The notes beneath the pieces were generated by a model that saw only the letters and a list, made by a program, of their open reading frames with translations, was not told the DNA's origin and made no database searches. Source: JAQGMJ01 sp036271855 (GTDB lineage Bacteria; Pseudomonadota; Gammaproteobacteria; Burkholderiales; JAEUOS01). Taken from it: DNA of 30,870 bases. The stretch's first letter is position 1. Every line of letters begins with the position of its first letter. This document shows positions 16,621-24,897 of the stretch, in pieces. The stretch is from contig DATAZV010000080.1 of assembly GCA_036271855.1 (NCBI GenBank), positions 1-30,870 of the forward strand. The letters run 5' to 3'. Made by a program: the position numbers and the translations under genes.

Positions 16621-19085
16621 GTGGCGAAGGTCTGGCGGTTGGCTTCGCCGGCCAGATTGAAAAAACGCTGCCCGAGGTGTTCGGACAAGCTGTAGCTGGC
16701 CGACTGCAGATTGCGCAACAGCGAAAGCAGGCGCTCACTGTCGGGGCGCAGGTCGCGGTCGATTTCCAGTTCCTGGATCGCCTGCAGCGGCGCCTGCAGC
16801 ACTTCGGCGCCGCAAGGTCCGTAGATTTCCTCCAGCCGCAGCAGGTAGTCGTTCAGGCCGAACAGCTGGAAGGCGACGGAGCGCGGGTTGCCGGTATCCA
16901 GCAGCAGCAGGTCGAGCAGGGGCAGCCATTCCGGGCGCGCCATGTAGCGCGCGCGGTAAGTGACGATGGAGTCGGCCAGCTCCAGCAGCCAGTCGAGTTC
17001 GGCGTCGCGCGGCAGGGCGAACGCCTGCTGCAGGCTCATGCAGAGGAACTGCATGCGTTCCAGGCGCCGGCCCATGGAAAGGAAGCGCCAGCCCTGGTCG
17101 CGGGTCATGCCGTCCAGCGCGAAGCCGGCCAGGGTCATCAGGTTGGCGGTGGTGCGGTCCAGCGCGGTCAGGGCGTCGGCCAGCGAGGGCGGCTTGCGCT
17201 CCCATTCCGCCTGGTCGGCGAGCATGTGGTTGAGGGTGCGCCAGTTATCCAGCGACAGGCGTTCGCGCAGCTGCATGGCGATGCGCAGCAACTGGTGCAG
17301 ATTGGCGCCCAGGCCGACATCCTTGGATAGCGATTCGAGGATGCGCGCCTCCACCGCGTCGCGCTCGGCCGGGCTGTCGTGGTCGAGCACGCCGGCGAAC
17401 TGGCAGATCGCCATCAGGCAGGCGCTCTCGCGCCCGGGCGTGTCGAAGGCCCCATCGATCAGGCGGCCGAGCGTTACGCGCATCAGGCGCGCGGTATTGT
17501 CGCAGCGCTCCATGTAGCGGCCCAGCCAGAACAGGTTTTCCGCCACCCGCGAAGACAGGTGCACATTGCTGCGCACCAGGTCATGCGGGCCGATGGTCCG
17601 GCGCAGCAGGCTGAAGTTGGACACCGGCGCGGGGGACAGCACCCAGGTGTCCTTGCTGGCGCCGCCGCGCTGGTTCGACATGGTGCGCTCGTCCCGGCCG
17701 CTGGCCACGCGCGCCAGGCCGCCGGGCATCACCATATAGCCATTGGGTGTGGCGCAGGCGTAGACCCGCAGACCGATGGCGCCGGCCGACAGGCCGTACT
17801 CGCGGCTGCGGTCCCACACCGGCGCCTGCGAAATCCGCACTCGTTCCTGCGCGACATAATGGCGCGGCTGGGCGCGCAGTTTTTCGATAAAGGCGGCGCG
17901 CGCCTCACCCTTGAGGTCGCCGCCGAACACCGTGCCGATGCGCAGTTGCGGATAGGCAGGCTTGATCACCAGGTCGTCGAGGTGCTCGATCACTTCTTCC
18001 AGCGCCGCTTCCTCGCCGCACCACCAGGTGCCGATGGAGGGCATTTTCAGCGGCTCGCCGAGCAGGCGCTCGCACAGCTTGGGCAGGAAGCCCAGCAGCG
18101 CGCCTGATTCGAGCAGGTTGGAGCCCAGGCTGTTGGCGATCAGCACAGTGCCGCGCCGCGCCGCCTCGGTGATGCCTGGAATGCCCAGGGCCGAATCGGA
18201 GCGCAACTCCAGCGGGTCGCAATAGTCGTCGTCCAGGCGGCGCAGGATCACATGCACCCGCGACAGGCCCGAGAGCGTCTTCAGCCACACCTGGCCGTCG
18301 CGCACCGTCAGGTCGTTGCCTTCGACCAGCGGAAAGCCGAGGTAGCGCGCCAGCAGGGCGTGCTCGTAGTAAGTCTCGTTGTAGGGGCCGGGGGTGAGCA
18401 GCACGATGCGCGGCGCTTCGACATCGCGCGGCGCCCAGTAGGCCAGGCTGTCGCGCAAGGTGGCGAAAAAGCGCGCCAGGTGGCGCACCTTGAGGTCGCG
18501 GAACAGGCTGGGAAAGGCACGCGAGATCACCAGGCGGTTTTCCAGCGCATAACCGGCGCCGGAAGGGGCCTGGGTACGGTCGGCCAGTACCCACCACTGG
18601 CCGTCGCCGGAGCGCGCCAGGTCGGCGGCGTAGACGTGCAGATGCACGCCGTCGGGCGGGCTGATGCCGTGGCAGGGGCGCAGGAAGCCGGCGTGGCCAT
18701 GCACCAGCTCGGGCGGCAGCAGGCCTTCGGAGAGCATTTCCTCGCCGCTGTAGATGTCGGACAGCACGCGATTGAGCAGGGTGGCGCGCTGCGCCACCGC
18801 CGCCTCGATGCCTACCCATTCGTCATGGCCAAGGATCAGCGGCAGTACGTCGAGGTCCCAGGGGCGGTCGGCACCCAGCGGGTCGGCATAGACGTTGTAG
18901 GTGACGCCGTTGTCCCGCACCTGGCGCGCCACCGACTGCAGGCGCGCGCGCATCGCCGCCGGGGTGGCGTTGGCGAGATAGTCGTAGAGCGCGCGCCAGT
19001 GCATTCGCGGCGCGCCATCGGCCCCCAACATCTCGTCGTAGCGCCCGGCAGCCTCGGGATAGTCGGCGAGCAACGGCTCGGGCAT
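16617..19085 (-). CDS. Circularly permuted ATP-grasp / alpha-E fusion protein
   Basis: An 822-residue fusion. Residues about 1-500 are a circularly permuted ATP-grasp domain (GVTYNVYADP, VLSDIYSGEEMLSEGLLP, LLTPGPYNETYYEHALLA, RRLDDDYCDPLELRSDSALG, DLVIKPAYPQLRIGTVFGG, GGASKDTWVLSP). Residues about 508-815 are an alpha-E domain (SSRVAENLFWLGRYMERCDNTARLM and later WRFLSMGRRLERMQFL). The same two domains are separate genes in the forward set. ATG 19085 is chosen over an in-frame TTG at 19109 because TAGGA lies six bases before it. It is probably co-transcribed with the 1134-residue protein upstream, across a 100-base gap holding a strong hairpin, and overlaps the downstream transglutaminase by four bases. 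Predicted ligase; substrate unknown. Confidence 0.93.
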   Translation of the reverse strand: MPEPLLADYPEAAGRYDEMLGADGAPRMHWRALYDYLANATPAAMRARLQSVARQVRDNGVTYNVYADPLGADRPWDLDVLPLILGHDEWVGIEAAVAQRATLLNRVLSDIYSGEEMLSEGLLPPELVHGHAGFLRPCHGISPPDGVHLHVYAADLARSGDGQWWVLADRTQAPSGAGYALENRLVISRAFPSLFRDLKVRHLARFFATLRDSLAYWAPRDVEAPRIVLLTPGPYNETYYEHALLARYLGFPLVEGNDLTVRDGQVWLKTLSGLSRVHVILRRLDDDYCDPLELRSDSALGIPGITEAARRGTVLIANSLGSNLLESGALLGFLPKLCERLLGEPLKMPSIGTWWCGEEAALEEVIEHLDDLVIKPAYPQLRIGTVFGGDLKGEARAAFIEKLRAQPRHYVAQERVRISQAPVWDRSREYGLSAGAIGLRVYACATPNGYMVMPGGLARVASGRDERTMSNQRGGASKDTWVLSPAPVSNFSLLRRTIGPHDLVRSNVHLSSRVAENLFWLGRYMERCDNTARLMRVTLGRLIDGAFDTPGRESACLMAICQFAGVLDHDSPAERDAVEARILESLSKDVGLGANLHQLLRIAMQLRERLSLDNWRTLNHMLADQAEWERKPPSLADALTALDRTTANLMTLAGFALDGMTRDQGWRFLSMGRRLERMQFLCMSLQQAFALPRDAELDWLLELADSIVTYRARYMARPEWLPLLDLLLLDTGNPRSVAFQLFGLNDYLLRLEEIYGPCGAEVLQAPLQAIQELEIDRDLRPDSERLLSLLRNLQSASYSLSEHLGQRFFNLAGEANRQTFAT

Positions 19086-19127
19086 TGCAAATCCTACCAG
19101 TCGAGTCAATCAGCAAGGGTAACATCG

Positions 19128-19153
19128 GCGCGGCGCATTTGCATGCGCCGCGC
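19128..19153 (-). other. Strong intercistronic hairpin between the DUF2126 and ATP-grasp/alpha-E genes
   Basis: An 11-pair perfect stem (19128-19138 with 19143-19153) closes a four-base loop. It is almost entirely G+C and lies about 40 bases upstream of the ATP-grasp/alpha-E start on the minus strand. No T run follows in either direction. Confidence 0.6.
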
Positions 19154-19185
19154 GGGCGTTTATGCGCCCCATACGCGGCCCCGCT

Positions 19186-22100
19186 TCAGGGCAGGCGCAG
19201 GTCCAGGGTGAAGGGGAAGTTGGGGTTGCGTTCTTCCGGCTTGACGCGGATTTCGCCTGGGGTGTGGCCCATGGCGACGAAACGCGCCAGGCGGCGCCCC
19301 TCGGCGGCATAGGCATTGACCGGGAAGTCCTCGTGCGCCCGCCCGCCCGGGTGGGCGACGTGATACTGGGCGCCGCCCATGCTGCGGTTCATCCAGGTGT
19401 CGACCAGGTCGAAAATCAGCGGCGCATGGACCGGGATGGTCGGGTGCAGGGAGGAGGGCGCGGCCCAGGCGCGGTAGCGCACCCCGGCGACGTATTCGCC
19501 CACCCGCCCGGTGGGCGTCAGCGGCATGGCGCGGCCGTTGCAGGTGAGCACGTGGCGGTTGTTGATCATGCCGGTGGCCTTCACCTGCAGGCGCTCCAGC
19601 GTTGAATCGACGTAGCGCACGGTGCCGGCGGGCGAGCCTTCCTCGCCCAGCACATGCCAGGGTTCGAGGGCCGCGCGCAACTCGAACTGCGCGCCGTAGG
19701 CGGCAAACTCGCCGTAGCGAGGAAAGCGGAACTCGAAATGCGAGGCGAACCACTCGGCCTTGAACGGATAGCCGTCGTGATTGAGTTCGGCGATCACGTC
19801 CTCGAAATCGCGCCAGACGAAATAGGGCAGCATGAAGCGGTCGTGCAACTCGGTGCCCCAGCGCACCAGCTTGTTCGGCTTGTACGGCGCGCGCCAGAAG
19901 CGCGCGACCAGCGCACGCAGCAGCAACTGCTGGGTCAGCGACATGCGCGCGTGCGGCGGCATCTCGAAAGCGCGCAGCTCCAGCAGGCCGAGTCGCCCGG
20001 TGGAAGAGTCCGGCGAATACAGCTTGTCGATGCAGAATTCGGTACGGTGGGTATTGCCGGAGGAGTCGATCAGCAGGTTGCGCAGCACGCGGTCGACGAT
20101 CCACGGCGGGCAGGCGTTCGGCCCAGACTTCATCAGGCGCTCGATTTCGCCGAAGGCGACTTCGATCTCGTAGACCGAATCGTTGCGCGCCTCGTCGAGG
20201 CGCGGCGCCTGGCTGGTCGGGCCGATGAACATGCCGGAGAACATGAACGACAGCGAAGGATGGTTGTGCCAGAAGGCGATCAGGCTTTTCAGCAGGTCAG
20301 GGCGGCGCAGGAAGGGCGAGTCGACCACCGAGACCCCGCCCAGCACGAAGTGGTTGCCGCCGCCGGTGCCGGTGTGGCGGCCGTCGACCATGAATTTCTC
20401 CGTGGTCAGGCGGAGTTCATGGGCAGCGTCGTAGAGGAAAGTGGTGTTGTCCACCAGTTCGCGCCAGGTCGCCACCGGCTGCACGTTGACCTCGATCACG
20501 CCGGGGTCGGGGGTGACGCGCAGTACCTTCAGGCGGGCGTCGCGCGGCGGCTCGTAGCCTTCCAGCACCACCGGGAGTTTCATTTCAGCGGCGGTGATCT
20601 CGATTGCCGCGGTCAGCTCCAGGTAGTCTTCGAGGCGCTCCATCGGCGGCATGAAGATGTACAGCACGCCGTTGCGCGCCTCCGTGCACATCGCGGTGCG
20701 GGTGATCCAGCCGGCCGATTGCTGCGGGCCGGGGCGGGTGTCACTGCTGATCGCGGCGGTCTTCGCTGGCGTCTTCCCGGTGCCGGGGCTGAAGCCGCCG
20801 CCTTCGGGATAGACACCCTGAGTGCTTGAAATGCGTTCAGCGGCAACGTGGGCCGCGCGCGGACCATCGAGCGGCGACTGGAACACGTGCGAGATTTCGC
20901 GATGGGGCGGCAGCGCCGTCTGCGGTGCGGTGAGGTCGGGCGCATGGGTCCACGGATAGTCGGTGGCGCTGGCCCAGGGTTGCGAATCCAGCGGCAGGCG
21001 CAGGCCGATCGCCGAGTCGCCGGGGGTCAGGTAGCAGCGCTCCGGCCGCAGGAACCATTCCCCGGTCTGCCAGGCGCCGCTGGGCTGGCGTTTGACCGGC
21101 AACACATAGCCGGCCACGGTGTCGAGCCCCTGGCTGAATATCTTGCGCAGGCGCTCGCGTTCCAGCGGGTCGGCCAGGTTGGAATCGAGGGGATCGACAT
21201 TGGTCGGCAGGCGGCGTTCGCGCCAGAGGTAATACCAGGTGTCTTCATAGGCCGGGAAGACGTATTTCGGGTCCAGCCGCAGCTTTTGCGCCAGCAGAGC
21301 GAGAAAGCGACCGGCCTCCACTTCGGTGACACCGTAGTTGACCTTCTCGTCGGCGAACAATTTGGGGTCGGACCAGATGGTGTCGCCGTCGTCGCGCCAG
21401 AAGCAGGAGAGCGACCAGCGCGGCAGTTGCTCGCCGGGGTACCACTTGCCCTGGCCGTAGTGCAGCAGGCCGGTGGGCGCGTAGCGTGCCTTGAGTTTCG
21501 CCAGCAGGGTGGCCGAGAGGCCGCGCTTGGTCGGGCCCACAGCGTCGGTATTCCACTCGCCGCCTTCGCGGTCGTCGACGGAAACAAAGGTGGGCTCGCC
21601 ACCCATGGTCAGGCGCACGTCGCTGGCCTTCAGGTCGCCCTCGATGCGCGCGCCCAGGGTCTCGATGCTTTTCCATTGCTCGTCGGTATAAGGCAGGGTG
21701 ACGCGCGGCGACTCGAAAATGCGCGTCACGCTCATCTCGTGGCCGAACTCGACTTCGGCCGGCTCGGTCATGCCGGTGATCGGCGCGGCGTTGCCCGGGT
21801 CGGGCGTGGCCGCCAGCGGGATGTGGCCTTCGCTGGCGAACAGGCCGGAGGTGGGGTCGAGGCCGACCCAGCCGGCGCCCGGCAGGTACACCTCGCACCA
21901 GGCGTGCAGGTCGGTGAAATCGACCTCGGTGCCGGAAGGGCCGTCGAGCGACTTCACATCGGCCTTCAGCTGGATCAGGTAGCCGGAGACAAAGCGCGCC
22001 GCCATCCCGAGGTGGCGCAGCAACTGCACCAGCAGCCAGGTGGAGTCGCGGCAGGAGCCGCTGGCGTTGGTCAGGGTTTCTTCCGGCGTCTGCACCCCGG

Positions 22101-22590
22101 GTTCCATGCGGATCAGGTAGCCGATATCGCGCTGCAGGCCCTGGTTCAGCGCCACCAGGTAGTCGATGGTCGGCATCGGCTCGCGCGGCACCGCGTCCAG
22201 GTATTTCTGGAACAGCGGCGTTGGCGGCAGCTTGCGCAAATAGGGTTCCAGCTCGTACTCGAGCGTGGGGTCGTACTTGAAGGGAATTTTTTCAGCTTCG
22301 GGTTCGAGAAAAAAGTCGAACGGATTGATCACCGCCATTTCGGCGACCAGGTCGACCTCGATCTTCAGTTCACGCGCCGGCTCCGGAAACACCAGGCGCG
22401 CCAGGTAGTTGCCTTGCGGGTCCTGCTGCCAGTTGATGAAGTGGTTGGGCGGCGTGACCGTCAGGGAATAGCTGAGGATGGGGGTGCGCGAATGCGGCGC
22501 CGGGCGCAGGCGCACGACTTGCGGGCCGATGCCCACCAGGCGGTCATAGCGATAATGGGTGACGTGGCGCAGGGCGACGTGGATGGTCAA
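19186..22590 (-). CDS. Large transglutaminase-DUF2126 protein
   Basis: This 1134-residue protein has an N-terminal transglutaminase module (about 1-285) and a long DUF2126 region (about 310-1130). The N-terminus HVALRHVTHYRYDRLVGIGPQVVRLRPAP is typical. Catalytic residues are the Cys in NASGSCRDSTWLL (about 178), the His in TDLHAWCEVY (about 229) and the Asp in VGLDPTSG. DUF2126 signatures include LTMGGEPTFVSVDDREGGEW, LLHYGQGKWYPGEQLPRW and HTGTGGGNHFVLGG. DUF2126 is found with ATP-grasp/alpha-E genes; its chemistry is not established. The start appears to be TTG at 22590, preceded by GAGGAAC at a normal distance, with the usual N-terminal sequence following directly. It heads the reverse set and is divergent from anbu. 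Confidence 0.93.
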   Translation of the reverse strand: MTIHVALRHVTHYRYDRLVGIGPQVVRLRPAPHSRTPILSYSLTVTPPNHFINWQQDPQGNYLARLVFPEPARELKIEVDLVAEMAVINPFDFFLEPEAEKIPFKYDPTLEYELEPYLRKLPPTPLFQKYLDAVPREPMPTIDYLVALNQGLQRDIGYLIRMEPGVQTPEETLTNASGSCRDSTWLLVQLLRHLGMAARFVSGYLIQLKADVKSLDGPSGTEVDFTDLHAWCEVYLPGAGWVGLDPTSGLFASEGHIPLAATPDPGNAAPITGMTEPAEVEFGHEMSVTRIFESPRVTLPYTDEQWKSIETLGARIEGDLKASDVRLTMGGEPTFVSVDDREGGEWNTDAVGPTKRGLSATLLAKLKARYAPTGLLHYGQGKWYPGEQLPRWSLSCFWRDDGDTIWSDPKLFADEKVNYGVTEVEAGRFLALLAQKLRLDPKYVFPAYEDTWYYLWRERRLPTNVDPLDSNLADPLERERLRKIFSQGLDTVAGYVLPVKRQPSGAWQTGEWFLRPERCYLTPGDSAIGLRLPLDSQPWASATDYPWTHAPDLTAPQTALPPHREISHVFQSPLDGPRAAHVAAERISSTQGVYPEGGGFSPGTGKTPAKTAAISSDTRPGPQQSAGWITRTAMCTEARNGVLYIFMPPMERLEDYLELTAAIEITAAEMKLPVVLEGYEPPRDARLKVLRVTPDPGVIEVNVQPVATWRELVDNTTFLYDAAHELRLTTEKFMVDGRHTGTGGGNHFVLGGVSVVDSPFLRRPDLLKSLIAFWHNHPSLSFMFSGMFIGPTSQAPRLDEARNDSVYEIEVAFGEIERLMKSGPNACPPWIVDRVLRNLLIDSSGNTHRTEFCIDKLYSPDSSTGRLGLLELRAFEMPPHARMSLTQQLLLRALVARFWRAPYKPNKLVRWGTELHDRFMLPYFVWRDFEDVIAELNHDGYPFKAEWFASHFEFRFPRYGEFAAYGAQFELRAALEPWHVLGEEGSPAGTVRYVDSTLERLQVKATGMINNRHVLTCNGRAMPLTPTGRVGEYVAGVRYRAWAAPSSLHPTIPVHAPLIFDLVDTWMNRSMGGAQYHVAHPGGRAHEDFPVNAYAAEGRRLARFVAMGHTPGEIRVKPEERNPNFPFTLDLRLP

Positions 22591-22678
22591 GTCAGGTTCC
22601 TCGTTTCTTCAGCAACGGATACAGCGCATTCATCATGAGCAAGGACTATGCACACTTTATCGCGCCCGGGTTACACGC

Positions 22679-22708
22679 ATTATGCGGTGGCGCACCCGGC
22701 TGGTGCAA
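22679..22708 (-). promoter_or_regulatory. Candidate promoter of the DUF2126-led operon
   Basis: On the minus strand TTGCAC (22708-22703) and CATAAT (22684-22679) are 18 bases apart. The -10 is good and the -35 weak. The -35 falls inside the 21-bp sequence that is repeated upstream of the MFS gene, so a factor binding there could affect this promoter. Confidence 0.3.
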
Positions 22709-22711
22709 ACT
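22691..22711 (+). repeat. 21-bp repeat, copy 1 (upstream of anbu)
   Basis: Shares 20 of 21 bases, including CCCGGCTGGTGCAAACT, with the reverse complement of 24805-24825. Within it GCACC-N5-GGTGC forms an imperfect operator-like dyad (22693-22707). Both copies are non-coding and read toward the downstream gene. Confidence 0.7.
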
Positions 22712-22826
22712 GCCGGGGCGGGCGCACCACAAGCGCGGATCGCTTCCCGGCGGCAAAGCGGGTAACATCGTACTTCGTGCCCTCCATCATGCGCGCAGCG
22801 GCTTTCTTTCCGCCCGAATACAAAAC

Positions 22827-23558
22827 ATGACCTACTGCGTCGCCATCCGCAACAGCACCGGCCTGGTGTTCCTCTCCGACTCGCGCACCAATGCCGGGGT
22901 GGACCAGATCAGCACGTTTCGCAAGATGCACATCTACGAGGTGCCGGGCGAGCGCGTGATGGTGCTGCTCACCGCCGGCAACCTGGCGGTGAGCCAGTCG
23001 GTAGCCACCGGCCTGCGGGTGCAAATGGCCAACAACGGCGAGAAAAGCCTGGCTTCGTGCCCCAACATGTTCTCCGCCGCCAAGCTGGTGGGCGACGCGG
23101 TGCGCAAGGTGTACGACCGCGACGCCCCTTCGCTGCGCGAATTCGGCATCGAGTTCAATGTCAGCCTGCTGCTCGGCGGCCAGGTAAAGGGCGAGGAGCC
23201 ACGCCTGTTCCACGTCTACTCCGCCGGCAATTTCATCGAGGCGACCGATGAGACGCCGTATTTCCAGCTCGGCGAATCCAAATACGGCAAGCCGATCTTG
23301 GACCGCGTGATCGGCACCGGCCTGTCGCTGGAAGAAGTGGCGAAGTGCGCGCTGATCTCGATGGACTCGACCATCAAGTCGAACCTCTCGGTCGGCCTGC
23401 CGCTGGACCTGATGTGCTACGAGCGCGACAGCTTCAACGTCACCAAGCACAAGCTGATCGACTCGAAGGACGAATACTTCGCCTCGATCCGCGGGCGCTG
23501 GGCCGACCAGCTGAAAAAGGTGTTCTACGAACTGCCGGAGCCGGGCTACTGGGAATAG
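22827..23558 (+). CDS. Anbu proteasome-like N-terminal nucleophile hydrolase
   Basis: This 243-residue protein belongs to Anbu (COG3484), a bacterial homologue of HslV and the proteasome beta subunit that assembles into open ring or helical oligomers. After Met removal the first residue is Thr (TYCVAIRNSTGLVFLSDSRT), the predicted nucleophile. Asp17 and Lys32 in mature numbering (SDSRTNAGVD, FRKM) match the proteasome active-site set. LLTAGNLAVSQSV and the C-terminal DLMCYERDSF segment are family features. ATG 22827 is chosen because it exposes that Thr. The frame stays open for 64 codons upstream to an ATG at 22635, which would give a propeptide-like extension; this is thought unlikely. It is divergent from the DUF2126 gene, and linkage to ATP-grasp/alpha-E/transglutaminase genes is typical of Anbu. 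Confidence 0.93.
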   Translation: MTYCVAIRNSTGLVFLSDSRTNAGVDQISTFRKMHIYEVPGERVMVLLTAGNLAVSQSVATGLRVQMANNGEKSLASCPNMFSAAKLVGDAVRKVYDRDAPSLREFGIEFNVSLLLGGQVKGEEPRLFHVYSAGNFIEATDETPYFQLGESKYGKPILDRVIGTGLSLEEVAKCALISMDSTIKSNLSVGLPLDLMCYERDSFNVTKHKLIDSKDEYFASIRGRWADQLKKVFYELPEPGYWE

Positions 23559-23576
23559 CTCGTTGTCATTGGTACC

Positions 23577-24797
23577 TTAAGCCTGCGCCGGCTGCAGGTT
23601 CGCTTCGCTCTCGTTCGGCAGCAGGGTGACCATCGTCGCCGTACCGGCGGCAATCACCGCCATGGTGATCAGCAGCGCGTCGAACCCCATGCCCTTGACC
23701 ACCGGCCCCAGCAGGTAAACCGCCAGTGAGCTGATGCCGAAGGACACCCCCAGGCGCATCCCGGCCACCCGTGAGCGCAGGCGGTCGTCGACATAGCGCA
23801 CGATCATCGCGTCGGTGAAGGGAATCGCGCCGAAGATGAAGATCATCACCGCCAGCAATGCCGCGAACATCCACCAGCCCTGCGCATGCGCCGCCAGCAG
23901 CAACAGCGGAATCTGCATGGCGGTGATGCCGAAGTAGAGCGGCTTCAGGGCCATCCTGTCGATCAGACGGCCGACCACGATCTGCGCCAGCGAGGCGACG
24001 GTATAGATCACGGCCAGCAGGCTGCCGATCACCGCCGGGTCGTCGATCACGCCGGCGAAGCGCTGGCCGAGCAACTGGCCGTTGCCGTTGGTGGTGAAAT
24101 TGAACAGCAGGCTGGCGGTGACGGCCGCGGCCGTCATCACCAGGAAGGCGCGCGCCAGCATCGCCGGGGTGAGGGCCACGCGGGCCTTGCCGCTGCGCTT
24201 GTGCGGGGCCTCGGTTTCACGCGGACAGAGGATGGCAAAGGCGACGCCGCAGGCGATAGCCACCACGCCGGGTACCGCGAAGGCGGCGCGCCAGCCAACC
24301 CATTTGATCAGAAAGCCGGTGACCACCGCGGCCACCGCCACGCCGAGGTTGCCCGCCAGGCCATTGACGCCGATGGTGGCGCCGGGGTTTTTCGCGTGCT
24401 GTACCAGCATTGGAATGCCGACCGGATGATAGATCGACGCGAACACGCCGATCAGCCCCAGTGCGGCGGCGAGTTGCCAGGCGTTTTGCGTCAGCGAGAC
24501 CGCAATCGCGGCGATGCCGATGCCGAAAAAGAACAACACCATCATCGCGCGCCGGCCCCACAGGTCGCCCAGGCGCCCGGAAGGCAGCGAACCCAGGCCG
24601 AAGAGGAAAAAGGCGCCGACGCCGTAGGGCATCAGGTCTTCCCACTTGGCGAAGCCGAACTGCGCCGCGATGCTGGTGACCGCGGCGGCGAAGATCAGCA
24701 GGAACATGTGGTCGAAGGCGTGCGCGATGTTCAGCAACAGGGAAACCGGGCGCGGCCAGCCGGTTTGCGTGACGGAGGAAGGGGCGGGCGTATTCAT
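23577..24797 (-). CDS. MFS transporter, Fsr (fosmidomycin resistance)-like
   Basis: A 406-residue membrane protein with about 12 hydrophobic segments and the MFS loop motif GRLGDLWGRRAMM between helices 2 and 3. LLNIAHAFDHMFLLIF and ASIYHPVGIPMLV resemble the Fsr-type drug/proton antiporter group, but the substrate cannot be read. ATG 24797 is chosen; an upstream in-frame start would add 18 hydrophilic residues encoded by the 21-bp repeat. It is convergent with anbu (18 bases between stops) and lies downstream of the AraC-type regulator in the same direction. A GGTGCA-N5-TGCACC dyad (24798-24814 region) sits immediately before the start codon. Confidence 0.9.
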   Translation of the reverse strand: MNTPAPSSVTQTGWPRPVSLLLNIAHAFDHMFLLIFAAAVTSIAAQFGFAKWEDLMPYGVGAFFLFGLGSLPSGRLGDLWGRRAMMVLFFFGIGIAAIAVSLTQNAWQLAAALGLIGVFASIYHPVGIPMLVQHAKNPGATIGVNGLAGNLGVAVAAVVTGFLIKWVGWRAAFAVPGVVAIACGVAFAILCPRETEAPHKRSGKARVALTPAMLARAFLVMTAAAVTASLLFNFTTNGNGQLLGQRFAGVIDDPAVIGSLLAVIYTVASLAQIVVGRLIDRMALKPLYFGITAMQIPLLLLAAHAQGWWMFAALLAVMIFIFGAIPFTDAMIVRYVDDRLRSRVAGMRLGVSFGISSLAVYLLGPVVKGMGFDALLITMAVIAAGTATMVTLLPNESEANLQPAQA

Positions 24798-24804
24798 GGT
24801 GCAT

Positions 24805-24825
24805 AGTTTGCACCAGCCGGGCGCG
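24805..24825 (-). repeat. 21-bp repeat, copy 2 (upstream of the MFS gene)
   Basis: Reverse-complement copy of 22691-22711 with a single mismatch. Copy 2 ends eight bases before the MFS ATG on the minus strand, where it would be transcribed as leader or would block elongation if a protein bound it. Confidence 0.7.
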
Positions 24826-24857
24826 TCTGTCTTTCGGCTTTTTGCCAACAATTAGCG

Positions 24858-24891
24858 AAAAACGGCCAAGCTGCCCGGGCTTTCCCGCCGT
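24858..24891 (-). terminator. Possible terminator after the AraC-family gene
   Basis: On the minus strand ACGGC (24891-24887) can pair with GCCGT (24866-24862) around an inner GGGAAAGCCC hairpin, and a short T run follows. The outer stem is short, so this is a weak call. Confidence 0.3.
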
Positions 24892-24897
24892 CCCGGC

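Noticed and set aside
20848..22638. A 596-codon plus-strand frame opposite the DUF2126 gene.
   Set aside because: Shadow frame; Gly/Arg/Gln/Val-rich with no recognisable domain, whereas the minus strand encodes a known architecture.
22691..22711. Reading the 21-bp repeat as a sigma-54 promoter (GG and GC dinucleotides).
   Set aside because: The GG-to-GC distance is eight bases rather than the required ten, and the surrounding bases do not match the consensus.
19117..22770. GGGTAACATCG occurs at 19117-19127 and 22760-22770, both in gaps of the Anbu locus.
   Set aside because: An 11-base match between intergenic sites of this total length is expected about once by chance, and flanking bases do not extend it convincingly.
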